A stretch of 5,381 nt of DNA from Deltaproteobacteria bacterium (GTDB taxonomy: Bacteria; Desulfobacterota; GWC2-55-46; UBA9637), in NCBI GenBank assembly GCA_016234985.1, contig JACRNK010000160.1, positions 1 to 5,381 on the forward strand. Direction: 5' to 3'. Shown piece by piece: positions 1 to 5,235 of this stretch (its first letter is position 1; each line of letters opens with the position of its first letter). A model generated the notes under the pieces. It saw nothing but the letters and a program-made list of their open reading frames with translations, had not been told where the DNA came from and made no database searches. The translations under genes were made by a program, and so were the position numbers.

Positions 1-258
1 GGAGGCAATACCGCGGAGTATATAGACAGGCTACTTACAAGGCTGACGCTGTGGGGCGCAATCTATCTTTCGCTCGTATGCGTGCTGCTGTCATTTTTGA
101 TAGGCTGGTGGAATGTGCCGTTTTATTTCGGAGGCACTTCACTCTTAATAGTCGTGGGTGTTGCGCTTGATACTGCCCAGCATATAGAATCCCACATGCT
201 GGCGAGGTCATACGACGGGCTTCTTAAATCAGGCAGGCTTAAGGGGAGGCGGGGGTAA
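1..258 (+). CDS. secY: SecY, preprotein translocase channel subunit (C-terminal fragment)
   Basis: The window opens inside this gene: 85 codons are read in frame from base 1 to a TAA stop, and the 5' part lies outside. SecY is the membrane channel of the SecYEG translocon, which exports and inserts unfolded proteins across the inner membrane. The fragment carries the conserved [11 protein letters not shown] segment, a hydrophobic stretch at fragment residues 16-37 (TM9), the hallmark [12 protein letters not shown] with the following hydrophobic run (41-57, TM10), and the usual basic cytoplasmic tail ending [16 protein letters not shown]. The tail is a normal length, so the 3' end is intact. 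It is followed without a gap by adk, the usual spc-operon neighbour, which suggests translational coupling. Confidence 0.95.
   Translation, partial: GGNTAEYIDRLLTRLTLWGAIYLSLVCVLLSFLIGWWNVPFYFGGTSLLIVVGVALDTAQHIESHMLARSYDGLLKSGRLKGRRG
243..249 (+). promoter_or_regulatory. Shine-Dalgarno site of adk, inside the secY 3' end
   Basis: GGGGAGG lies nine bases before the GTG at 259 and within the last codons of secY. It supports GTG as the adk start and implies that ribosomes ending secY can restart on adk. Confidence 0.6.
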
Positions 259-909
259 GTGTTAAACCTTGTCCTTCTTGGGCCGCCAGGGGCAGGTAAG
301 GGGAGCCAGGCCAAAAGCCTTGCAGTCCGATACGGCATTCCTCAGATTTCCACAGGCGATATACTGCGGGTTGCTGTAAGAGATAAGACTCCGCTTGGCA
401 TAAAGGCCAGGTCGTATATGGATAAAGGGATGTTAGTCCCTGACAATCTTGTGGTGGAGATAGTCGCAGAAAGACTTGCAATGGATGACTGCAAGGCAGG
501 TTTTATATTAGATGGTTTTCCGAGAAATATTGCGCAGGCAGAGATTGTTGAAAAGATGTTGGGGGAGCTGGGGGAAAAAGTAGACAAGGTAATAAATATA
601 GAGGTTTCGCACAAGGAGATTGTAAAACGGCTCAGCGGCAGACGGGTGTGCCGCAGCTGCGGAGAAGGTTATCATATTATTTTTAATCCGCCGGTGGATG
701 ATAAAAAATGCGATAAATGCAAGGGCGAGATATATCAGAGAGATGACGACAAAGAGGATACAATTGAGGCGAGGCTGAAGGTTTATGACGAGCAGACTGC
801 GCCGCTTATAGATTTTTATAATAAAAAAGGCTCCCTTGTGACCGTAGGCGGCATAGGGGGATTTCAAGAGATAACAGAAAAGATAGTGAATGTCGTTGGA
901 TCCCGTTAG
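259..909 (+). CDS. adk: Adenylate kinase, zinc-LID type
   Basis: This cytosolic enzyme catalyses ATP + AMP = 2 ADP. The 216-residue length is typical of the long bacterial form. Visible motifs are the P-loop GPPGAGKG (residues 8-15), STGD of the AMP site (31-34), the family signature FILDGFPR (82-89), the LID arginines around LSGRR (125-129), and RDDDKEDTIEARL (161-173) with the catalytic Asp/Arg residues. The LID holds C131-x2-C134 and C151-x2-C154, a four-cysteine zinc site found in many Gram-positive and some other bacterial Adks but not in E. coli. The start is GTG, directly after the secY TAA, with a good Shine-Dalgarno site; MLNLVLLGPPGAGKG is the expected N-terminus. The last codons and the TAG stop lie in the 901-980 palindromic element, so the ending GSR may be element-derived. 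Confidence 0.97.
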   Translation: MLNLVLLGPPGAGKGSQAKSLAVRYGIPQISTGDILRVAVRDKTPLGIKARSYMDKGMLVPDNLVVEIVAERLAMDDCKAGFILDGFPRNIAQAEIVEKMLGELGEKVDKVINIEVSHKEIVKRLSGRRVCRSCGEGYHIIFNPPVDDKKCDKCKGEIYQRDDDKEDTIEARLKVYDEQTAPLIDFYNKKGSLVTVGGIGGFQEITEKIVNVVGSR

Positions 910-980
910 AAAGCGCTTTAATCTATATTTGTTTGAAACCTGCTTACTAATAGTTTTCTAACGGGGGCTTTCTAACGGGA
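901..980. repeat. 80-bp element with 14-bp terminal inverted repeats at the adk/map junction
   Basis: TCCCGTTAGAAAGC (901-914) is the exact reverse complement of GCTTTCTAACGGGA (967-980). A third copy of the core, TTTCTAACGGG, lies just inside the right end (955-965) and is repeated directly at 969-979. The left arm can therefore pair with either right-hand copy, giving two alternative hairpins. The middle (915-954) is AT-rich and has no open frame. The element contains the adk stop codon (907-909), and its last base is the A of the map ATG. It looks like a miniature inverted-repeat or REP-type sequence. No other copy lies in this window, so mobility is inference. Confidence 0.75.
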
Positions 981-1741
981 TGAAGGAAAATGAGACAATA
1001 GTCCTCAAATCGCCGGATGAAATAGAAAAGATGAGGAAAAGCAACCTCATAGTTGCCGAAATCCTTGCTATTATAAAGGAGGCTGCAAGGCCGGGGGTTG
1101 CAACCATAGAGATTGAAAGGCTGTGCGAGGGAGAGCTGAAAAAAAGAAAGGTCAGGCCGGCCTTTAAAGGATACAGGGGTTATCCCTACTGCTTATGCGT
1201 TTCGGTAAATGAAGAGGTTGTTCATGGCATGCCTTCAAGAAGGGTTTTGAAACAAGGCGATATACTGAGCGTGGATGTTGGAATTGAGCATGACGGTTAT
1301 TATGGCGATGCTGCCGTAACAATACCCTTAGGCAAAATACCCGATGAAGCCGGCAGATTGATAGACGCTGCCATGGCCTCGCTGGAACGGGGCATTGAAA
1401 AGGCCAGGGTCGGCAACAGACTTTTTGATATTTCTTATGCCGTTCAAAGTTATGTGGAAGAGAACGGTTTTTCAGTTGTTCGGGCATTTGTAGGACATGG
1501 GATAGGCAGAGAGTTGCACGAACCTCCTCAAGTCCCTAATTTTGGAACCCCGGGGAAGGGGATAAGGTTAAAGGCAGGGATGGTTCTTGCGATTGAACCC
1601 ATGATAAATGCGGGTGGAAGCGAAGTGGTTATTTTAGACGACGGATGGACTGCTGTTACAAAGGACGGCAGCCTTTCAGCGCATTTTGAGCATACGGTAG
1701 CGATAACCGAAAACGGGCCGTATGTATTGAGCAGACCCTAA
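980..1741 (+). CDS. map: Methionine aminopeptidase, type I
   Basis: Map removes the initiator methionine from new cytosolic proteins whose second residue is small, using a two-metal site. The protein has 253 residues, close to the usual 250-265. All metal ligands can be placed by comparison with the E. coli enzyme: D99 and D110 (DVGIEHDGYYGDAAVT), H173 (GHGIGRELHEPP), E206 (AIEPM) and E237 (FEHTVAIT), plus the substrate-site H82 in NEEVVHGMPS. There is no N-terminal zinc-finger extension, so this is the short bacterial type. The ATG at 980 gives MKENETIVLKSPDEIEKM; IVLKSPxEIEKM is the expected N-terminal region, and the next ATG would cut into it. The Shine-Dalgarno site is weak: a GGGGG run at 963-967 lies about 12 bases upstream, inside the palindromic element that also supplies the A of the ATG. 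The element thus forms the entire initiation region. Confidence 0.96.
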   Translation: MKENETIVLKSPDEIEKMRKSNLIVAEILAIIKEAARPGVATIEIERLCEGELKKRKVRPAFKGYRGYPYCLCVSVNEEVVHGMPSRRVLKQGDILSVDVGIEHDGYYGDAAVTIPLGKIPDEAGRLIDAAMASLERGIEKARVGNRLFDISYAVQSYVEENGFSVVRAFVGHGIGRELHEPPQVPNFGTPGKGIRLKAGMVLAIEPMINAGGSEVVILDDGWTAVTKDGSLSAHFEHTVAITENGPYVLSRP

Positions 1742-1745
1742 AGAA

Positions 1746-1816
1746 AATTATGAATTAAAAATTATGAATTAAGAATTAAAGACAATTCGTAATTCCTAAT
1801 TCTTAATTTATAATTG
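1746..1816. repeat. AATTA-type palindromic repeat between map and infA
   Basis: The left half (about 1746-1779) is built from loose repeats of AATTATGAATTA and AAGAATTA. The right half (about 1784-1815) carries their complements (AATTCGTAATTCCTAATTCT and onward), separated by a few bases around AAAGAC. The whole can fold into a long, AT-rich, imperfect hairpin. The same style of repeat recurs at 2488-2570. It ends about ten bases before the infA Shine-Dalgarno site (AAGAGGAAGG, 1821-1830). No T-run follows the stem, so it is not a classic terminator. Confidence 0.7.
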
Positions 1817-1832
1817 TATCAAGAGGAAGGTA

Positions 1833-2051
1833 ATGGCTAAAGAAGAGGCGATACAAGTAGAAGGCACTGTAGTTGAGACTCTGCCGAACGCAATGTTCAG
1901 GGTAGAGCTTGAAAATAAACATATAGTGTTGGCGCATGTTTCAGGCAAGATGAGGATGCATTTTATCAAGATACTGCCCGGCGATAAGGTTACTGTGGAA
2001 CTTTCGCCATATGACCTGACCAGAGGCAGGATTATATATAGGGTGAAATAA
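1833..2051 (+). CDS. infA: Translation initiation factor IF-1
   Basis: IF-1 binds the ribosomal A site on the 30S subunit and works with IF-2 and IF-3 during initiation. The 72-residue product has the standard length and is a single S1/OB-fold domain: [19 protein letters not shown], then [19 protein letters not shown], ending [15 protein letters not shown]. These are the diagnostic IF-1 segments. The ATG has a strong Shine-Dalgarno site (GAGGAAGG) just upstream. It sits in its usual place between map and rpmJ. Its 3' part, codons 31-72, is repeated in tandem immediately downstream; this copy keeps its full frame and is the functional one. Confidence 0.98.
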   Translation: MAKEEAIQVEGTVVETLPNAMFRVELENKHIVLAHVSGKMRMHFIKILPGDKVTVELSPYDLTRGRIIYRVK

Positions 2052-2053
2052 AA

Positions 2054-2185
2054 ATAGTGCTGGCGCATGTTTCAGGCAAGATGAGGATGCATTTTATCAA
2101 GATACTGCCCGGCGACAAGGTTACCGTGGAACTTTCGCCATACGACCTGACCAGAGGCAGGATTATATATAGGGTGAAATAAAAA
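2054..2185 (+). pseudogene. Tandem duplicate of the infA 3' part (codons 31-72)
   Basis: This stretch repeats 1923-2054 at an offset of exactly 131 bases; the copies share base 2054 at the junction. Only four bases differ: T1929/C2060, T1985/C2116, T1994/C2125 and T2012/C2143. All four are T in infA and C here, and all are synonymous (one Leu TTG/CTG, three third positions). The fragment keeps the stop (2180-2182) but lacks the first 30 codons and half of the OB fold. A 41-residue peptide could be read from GTG 2057, with only a weak AGGG about 14 bases upstream, so translation is doubtful. It may be a real tandem duplication, a scar of recombination with a diverged strain, or an assembly overlap joining two strain variants. 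Confidence 0.85.
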
Positions 2186-2212
2186 CAGTAGGTAGTAAGT
2201 GGAAGGCAGCAA

Positions 2213-2316
2213 TCAAATAGAAATATCTAAACAGTAAATTTAAAATTAAAATGAATTACAGCAACAGATCATCCGCATTTTACTTTTTAATTGTTTATTT
2301 AGATATTTTTATTGAG
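2213..2316. repeat. Palindromic element A (between infA and rpmJ)
   Basis: The left arm (2213-2252) begins TCAAATAGAAATATCTAAA and the right arm (2277-2316) ends TTTAGATATTTTTATTGAG, so the tips are near-perfect inverted repeats. The inner arms are AT-rich and pair imperfectly. The loop (2253-2276) is more GC-rich. The right arm matches the left arm of element B (4215-4252) in inverted orientation, with a 32-base exact match, and the left arm matches B's right arm with about one change over its inner 28 bases. The loops of A and B are unrelated. The flanks carry short CAGTAAG-like direct repeats (about 2186-2202 and 2316-2339), perhaps remnants of another repeat family. It resembles a miniature non-coding element. 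Confidence 0.75.
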
Positions 2317-2369
2317 TAGTAAACAGTAAGCAGTAAGTAAAAAAACAAAAAGTATAGAGGGATATTGAA

Positions 2370-2483
2370 ATGAAAGTTAGAAGCTCTGTTAAAAAAATAT
2401 GCGATAAGTGCAAGGTGGTAAGACGCAAGAGGGTTGTGCGGGTTGTGTGTGATAACCCGAAACATAAGCAGAGACAGGGGTAA
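2370..2483 (+). CDS. rpmJ: 50S ribosomal protein L36
   Basis: This 37-residue protein of the large ribosomal subunit sits between infA and rpsM, its usual position. The translation [20 protein letters not shown] is typical, and the full product ends KHKQRQG. The zinc ribbon C11-x2-C14-x12-C27-x4-H32 is complete, so this is the zinc-containing (C+) form rather than the cysteine-free paralogue induced by zinc limitation in some bacteria. GAGGG at about 2357-2361 gives a Shine-Dalgarno site eight bases before the ATG. The length matches the common 37-38 residues. Confidence 0.97.
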   Translation: MKVRSSVKKICDKCKVVRRKRVVRVVCDNPKHKQRQG

Positions 2484-2487
2484 AAGA

Positions 2488-2570
2488 CAATTAAGAATTA
2501 GGAATTACGAATTAGGAATTAAATGCGATGGTTTGTAACTCGTAATTCATAATTTGTAATTCGTAATTGC
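2488..2570. repeat. AATTA-type palindromic repeat between rpmJ and rpsM
   Basis: The left half (about 2488-2521) is made of AATTAAGAATTAGGAATTA-like units with a period near seven to eight bases. The right half (about 2537-2570) carries their approximate complements (CGTAATTCATAATTTGTAAT and onward). The centre near 2522-2535 is less AT-rich. It is the same family as 1746-1816. It ends a few bases before the rpsM Shine-Dalgarno site. In E. coli this upstream region holds the S4-binding pseudoknot that represses the alpha operon; I cannot recognise such a fold here. Confidence 0.7.
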
Positions 2571-2577
2571 ACTAAAA

Positions 2578-2583
2578 GGGAGG
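2578..2583 (+). promoter_or_regulatory. Shine-Dalgarno site of rpsM
   Basis: GGGAGG lies five bases before TTG 2589. There is no in-frame ATG nearby, and the TTG gives the universal S13 N-terminus [10 protein letters not shown], so this site fixes the non-ATG start. Confidence 0.75.
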
Positions 2584-2588
2584 CAAAA

Positions 2589-2963
2589 TTGGCAAGGATA
2601 GCGGGTGTAGATTTACCAAAAAATAAAAGGATAGAGATAGCGCTTACCTATTTATATGGAATAGGCAGGGCAGCCTCAAAGAATATTCTTGAAGAGGCAG
2701 AGATTGACCATAATACGAGGACGCAGAATCTTACCGAAGGGCAGATTGCCCAGATAAGAAAGATATTGGACAGGGATTATAAGGTGGAAGGCGACCTCAG
2801 AAAAGAAGTTTCCATAAACATAAAGAGGCTTATGGATATCGGCGCTTACAGAGGCCTCAGGCATAGAAGAGGCCTGCCTGTCAGAGGCCAGAGGACGCAT
2901 ACAAATGCAAGAACCAGAAAAGGGCCGAGAAAGGCAAGCATAGCTATAAAAAAGGCGGAATAG
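2589..2963 (+). CDS. rpsM: 30S ribosomal protein S13
   Basis: S13 lies in the head of the small ribosomal subunit. It contacts 16S rRNA, S19, the P-site tRNA and, through intersubunit bridges, L5. The 124-residue product begins [20 protein letters not shown] with the helix-two-turns-helix segment [14 protein letters not shown] (about 21-34), and ends with the basic signature [20 protein letters not shown] (from residue 88) and the tail [10 protein letters not shown]. It starts at TTG, supported by a strong Shine-Dalgarno site and the exact family N-terminus. The next gene, rpsK, starts 12 bases after its stop, so the two are surely co-transcribed and probably translationally coupled. Confidence 0.97.
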   Translation: MARIAGVDLPKNKRIEIALTYLYGIGRAASKNILEEAEIDHNTRTQNLTEGQIAQIRKILDRDYKVEGDLRKEVSINIKRLMDIGAYRGLRHRRGLPVRGQRTHTNARTRKGPRKASIAIKKAE

Positions 2964-2975
2964 AGAGGTGGCATA

Positions 2976-3350
2976 ATGGCAAAAGTTAAAAAAGAAAAAA
3001 GGGTGGCGTCAAAGGGTATTGCAAGCATTCAGTCCACATTCAACAATACCATAGTTACCATAACAGATATGAATGGCAATGTGCTTGCATGGAGCAGCGC
3101 CGGGAGCCATGGCTTTAAGGGCTCGCGGAAAGGGACGCCCTTTGCAGCCCAAGTTGCGGCAGAGACTGCAACAAAAAAGGCCATGGAATACGGAGTTAGG
3201 AACGTTGATGTTTATATAAAGGGGCCGGGGGCAGGGAGAGAAGCGGCTCTCAGATCTCTTCAGGCTACAGGGCTTAGCATAAGCCTTTTGAAGGATGTAA
3301 CCCCGATTCCGCACAATGGGTGCAGGCCGCCGAAGAGGCGCAGAGTATAA
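2976..3350 (+). CDS. rpsK: 30S ribosomal protein S11
   Basis: S11 is part of the small-subunit platform, near the mRNA exit channel and next to S6, S7 and S18. The 124 residues show [21 protein letters not shown] (about 14-34), [20 protein letters not shown] (38-57), the [18 protein letters not shown] loop (79-96) and the invariant C-terminal block [18 protein letters not shown]. Length and ends match the family. The start is ATG, preceded by GAGAGGTGG at 2964-2972. Only 12 bases separate it from rpsM, and this short spacer is one of the few here without a palindromic repeat. Confidence 0.98.
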   Translation: MAKVKKEKRVASKGIASIQSTFNNTIVTITDMNGNVLAWSSAGSHGFKGSRKGTPFAAQVAAETATKKAMEYGVRNVDVYIKGPGAGREAALRSLQATGLSISLLKDVTPIPHNGCRPPKRRRV

Positions 3351-3352
3351 AA

Positions 3353-3533
3353 ACAGTTCGGAGTTGGGAGTTCGGAGACAAACAGTTAGGAGTTCGTAGT
3401 TGGTAGTTCGGAGACAAACAGTTAGGAGTTCGGAGTAAAAGATAAAAGCTTCTCCGAACTACGAACTCAATACTCCGAACTGTGTTACTCCGAACTGTGT
3501 TACTCCGAACTACGAACTCATAACTCCGAACTA
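3353..3533. repeat. Long composite hairpin of GTTCGGAGT-like units between rpsK and rpsD
   Basis: The left half (about 3353-3436) is made of variants of AGTTCGGAGT and AGTTCGTAGT. A perfect 28-base block, 3369-3396, recurs at 3405-3432 with a 36-base period. The right half (about 3453-3533) is made of the complement (ACTCCGAACT, ACGAACTC) and includes an 18-base-period tandem around ACTCCGAACTGTGTT. The short centre (3437-3452) is A-rich. The RNA would form a very long stem-loop with several possible registers. It fills the 199-base spacer and ends a few bases before the rpsD Shine-Dalgarno site. There is no open frame of note and no spacer/repeat pattern of the CRISPR kind. Confidence 0.85.
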
Positions 3534-3538
3534 TTAAA

Positions 3539-3544
3539 GGGAGG
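3539..3544 (+). promoter_or_regulatory. Shine-Dalgarno site of rpsD
   Basis: GGGAGG lies five bases before TTG 3550, the same spacing as at rpsM. It fixes the TTG start that yields the expected S4 N-terminus [16 protein letters not shown]. It sits just outside the long hairpin, so access may depend on how that hairpin folds. Confidence 0.75.
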
Positions 3545-3549
3545 AAGCT

Positions 3550-4176
3550 TTGGGAAGATATATTGAATCTGTATGCAAGCTATGCAGGAGAGAGGGGATG
3601 AAGCTCTTTTTCAAAGGGGACAGGTGTTATACCGATAAATGCGCCTTTGAGAGAAGGAGCTATGCGCCTGGACAGCACGGCCAGGGCCGCTCCAAGCCCA
3701 CTGCATACGCCTTGCAGCTAAGAGAAAAACAGCGCGCCAAAAGAATGTATGGGCTGATGGAAAGGCAATTCCACGGTTACTTTAAAAAGGCAGAGAGGCT
3801 AAAAGGCATCACAGGCGAAAACCTCATCCTTCTTTTGGAAAGGAGGCTTGACAATGTTGTTTATCGCCTTGGGTTTGCCGATTCAAGGAATGACGCCAGA
3901 CAGGTGATTATGCACAGGCATCTGCGGGTAGACGGCAAGGATGTGAATATTCCGTCTTACATTGTTAAACCGGGCCAGGTAATTGAGATTAAAGAGAAGA
4001 GCAAGGGTAAGGCAAGGGTCAATGAGGCTTTAGAGACTGTAGAAAGGCGGGGAATCCCGCAGTGGCTGGAGCTTGACAAGGCAAGCCATAAGGGAGTTGT
4101 TAAAGCGCTGCCTAAGCGGGAAGATGTAACCATGCCTATTCAGGAACAGTTTATAGTAGAGTTGTATTCCAGATAA
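3550..4176 (+). CDS. rpsD: 30S ribosomal protein S4, zinc-binding form
   Basis: S4 is a primary 16S rRNA-binding protein that starts assembly of the 30S body. In several bacteria it also represses the alpha operon by binding its mRNA. The 208-residue product is full length. The N-terminal part holds C9-x2-C12-x13-C26-x4-C31, the zinc knuckle of the C+ type, followed by [20 protein letters not shown]. The S4 RNA-binding domain spans about residues 96-147 ([20 protein letters not shown], then [20 protein letters not shown]). The C-terminus [10 protein letters not shown] is the family ending. It starts at TTG with a strong Shine-Dalgarno site. It is flanked by repeats on both sides: the GTTCGGAGT hairpin upstream and palindrome B downstream. 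Confidence 0.97.
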   Translation: MGRYIESVCKLCRREGMKLFFKGDRCYTDKCAFERRSYAPGQHGQGRSKPTAYALQLREKQRAKRMYGLMERQFHGYFKKAERLKGITGENLILLLERRLDNVVYRLGFADSRNDARQVIMHRHLRVDGKDVNIPSYIVKPGQVIEIKEKSKGKARVNEALETVERRGIPQWLELDKASHKGVVKALPKREDVTMPIQEQFIVELYSR

Positions 4177-4214
4177 TAAAGTTTCAGAGAGTCAGAGTAT
4201 CAAAGCAAAAACTT

Positions 4215-4310
4215 AAATAGAAATATCTAAATAAACAATTAAAAAGTAAAATTATTTTTGCCTCTGAAACATTTTAATTTTAAATTTATTGTTTAGATAT
4301 TTATATTGAG
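4215..4310. repeat. Palindromic element B (between rpsD and rpoA)
   Basis: The left arm (4215-4252) starts AAATAGAAATATCTAAATAA, the loop is 4253-4270, and the right arm (4271-4310) ends TTTAGATATTTATATTGAG. It is an inverted relative of element A: the B left arm equals the complement of A's right arm over 32 bases, and the B right arm is the complement of A's left arm with few changes. Both elements end at the same TATTGAG edge, which marks the element boundary at 4310. The first recognisable rpoA codons follow within about ten bases, and the apparent TTG start of the rpoA frame (4306) is part of the element. Confidence 0.75.
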
Positions 4311-5227
4311 TTATAACCTTTTAACCATTGTTTCCGCAAAGTTTGCCGGCGCCCTCCACGAATTTTCTTCTATATCCGGGGTGAAAGAGGATGTGTCGGA
4401 TATCATATTAAATCTAAAGCAGGTAAGGATCAGGCTTCATGGCCAAGGGCCGAAGACAATCAGGATAAAGGCAAAGGGCGACGGGGATGTGAAGGCCGGG
4501 GACATAATCTGCGATTCAACAGTTGAGATATTGAACCCGGATCTGCATATTGCCACGCTTGCCAGCAACAGTTGAGATATTGAACCCGGATCTGCATATT
4601 GCCACGCTTGCCAGGGATGCGAAGTTAGAAGCGGAGTTGCTTGTCAAGACAGGCAAAGGTTATGTCCCTGCCGCAAGGAATAAGGAAGAAAATCAACCCA
4701 TAGGCGCTATCCCTGTTGACGCTATCTTTAGCCCTGTAATACGGGCAAACTACAATGTGGGCTATGCAAGGGTAGGCCAGATGACCGATTATGACAAGCT
4801 TACTATGGAGGTTTGGACAACCGGCGCCGTGAGCCCTCAGGATGCAGTCGGCTTTGCAGCGAAAATATTGAAAGACCAGTTGAGTATTTTTGTGCCGTTT
4901 GGGGAGACAGCGGAGGAGATAAAGGAAGAAGAGGCGGAGGGAAAACTTGCTTCTTTGAATGAAAACCTTTTCAGGTTGGTGGATGAACTGGAGCTTTCCG
5001 TCCGTTCAGCCAATTGTCTTAAGAATGCCAACATAAAATATATAGGGGAATTAGTGCAGAAGACAGAGAATGAAATGTTGAAGACCAAGAATTTTGGAAG
5101 AAAATCCTTAAATGAGATAAAAGAAATGCTTACAGGCATGGGTCTTAATTTCGGCATGAAGGTGGACAACTTTCCGGCAAGGGAAGAATTGGATGAGATG
5201 GCATTAGAAAAAAAGGAGACGGTGTAG
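4306..5227 (+). pseudogene. rpoA: RNA polymerase alpha subunit, 5'-truncated and frameshifted as assembled
   Basis: Alpha dimerises to seed RNA polymerase assembly, and its C-terminal domain binds UP elements and activators. The reading frame is split. Frame 1 runs 4306-4575 ([20 protein letters not shown] through [13 protein letters not shown], then a false SNS stop). Frame 2 continues to 5227 ([56 protein letters not shown], then the C-terminal domain [20 protein letters not shown] and [14 protein letters not shown]). The cause is a perfect 49-base tandem duplication (4517-4565 and 4566-4614). Removing one copy restores a 290-residue frame. Even then about 50 N-terminal residues are missing, including the RGFGxTLGNALRRxLLSS helix needed for dimerisation; homology begins near 4324, just after palindrome B. 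The usual length is about 330-345. The gene is normally essential, so assembly error is likely. TTG 4306 is in the repeat and is not a credible native start. Confidence 0.9.
4517..4614 (+). repeat. Perfect 49-bp tandem duplication inside rpoA
   Basis: Bases 4517-4565 and 4566-4614 are identical and adjacent. The match ends sharply on both sides (T4516 versus G4565; C4566 versus G4615). The unit encodes the [14 protein letters not shown] region, and because 49 is not a multiple of three it shifts the frame and creates the stop at 4573-4575. Confidence 0.97.
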
Positions 5228-5235
5228 GGGTTATT

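Noticed and set aside
508..867. 119-residue minus-strand frame opposite adk
   Set aside because: It lies wholly within the well-supported adk gene and resembles no family I recognise, so it is a shadow of the coding strand.
1746..1816. Intrinsic terminator after map
   Set aside because: The stem is AT-rich with no GC core and no T-run immediately after it, and infA continues the operon.
2057..2182. Separate 41-residue small protein from the infA duplicate
   Set aside because: It is identical in sequence to the C-terminal half of IF-1, lacks the first strands of the OB fold, and has only a poor ribosome site, so it is better called a duplicate fragment.
3353..3533. Possible CRISPR array
   Set aside because: The units are short, degenerate and present in both orientations around a centre. 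There are no regular unique spacers, so it is a mirror hairpin rather than a CRISPR array.
4560..4620. Programmed frameshift in rpoA
   Set aside because: The frame change is fully explained by an exact 49-bp duplication. There is no slippery heptamer, and programmed shifting is not known in rpoA.
4550..5227. An ATG-initiated frame ([15 protein letters not shown]...) that looks like a stand-alone shortened rpoA
   Set aside because: The ATG arises only by reading the first copy of the 49-bp duplication out of frame. There is no convincing Shine-Dalgarno site, and it is simply the continuation of the broken rpoA.
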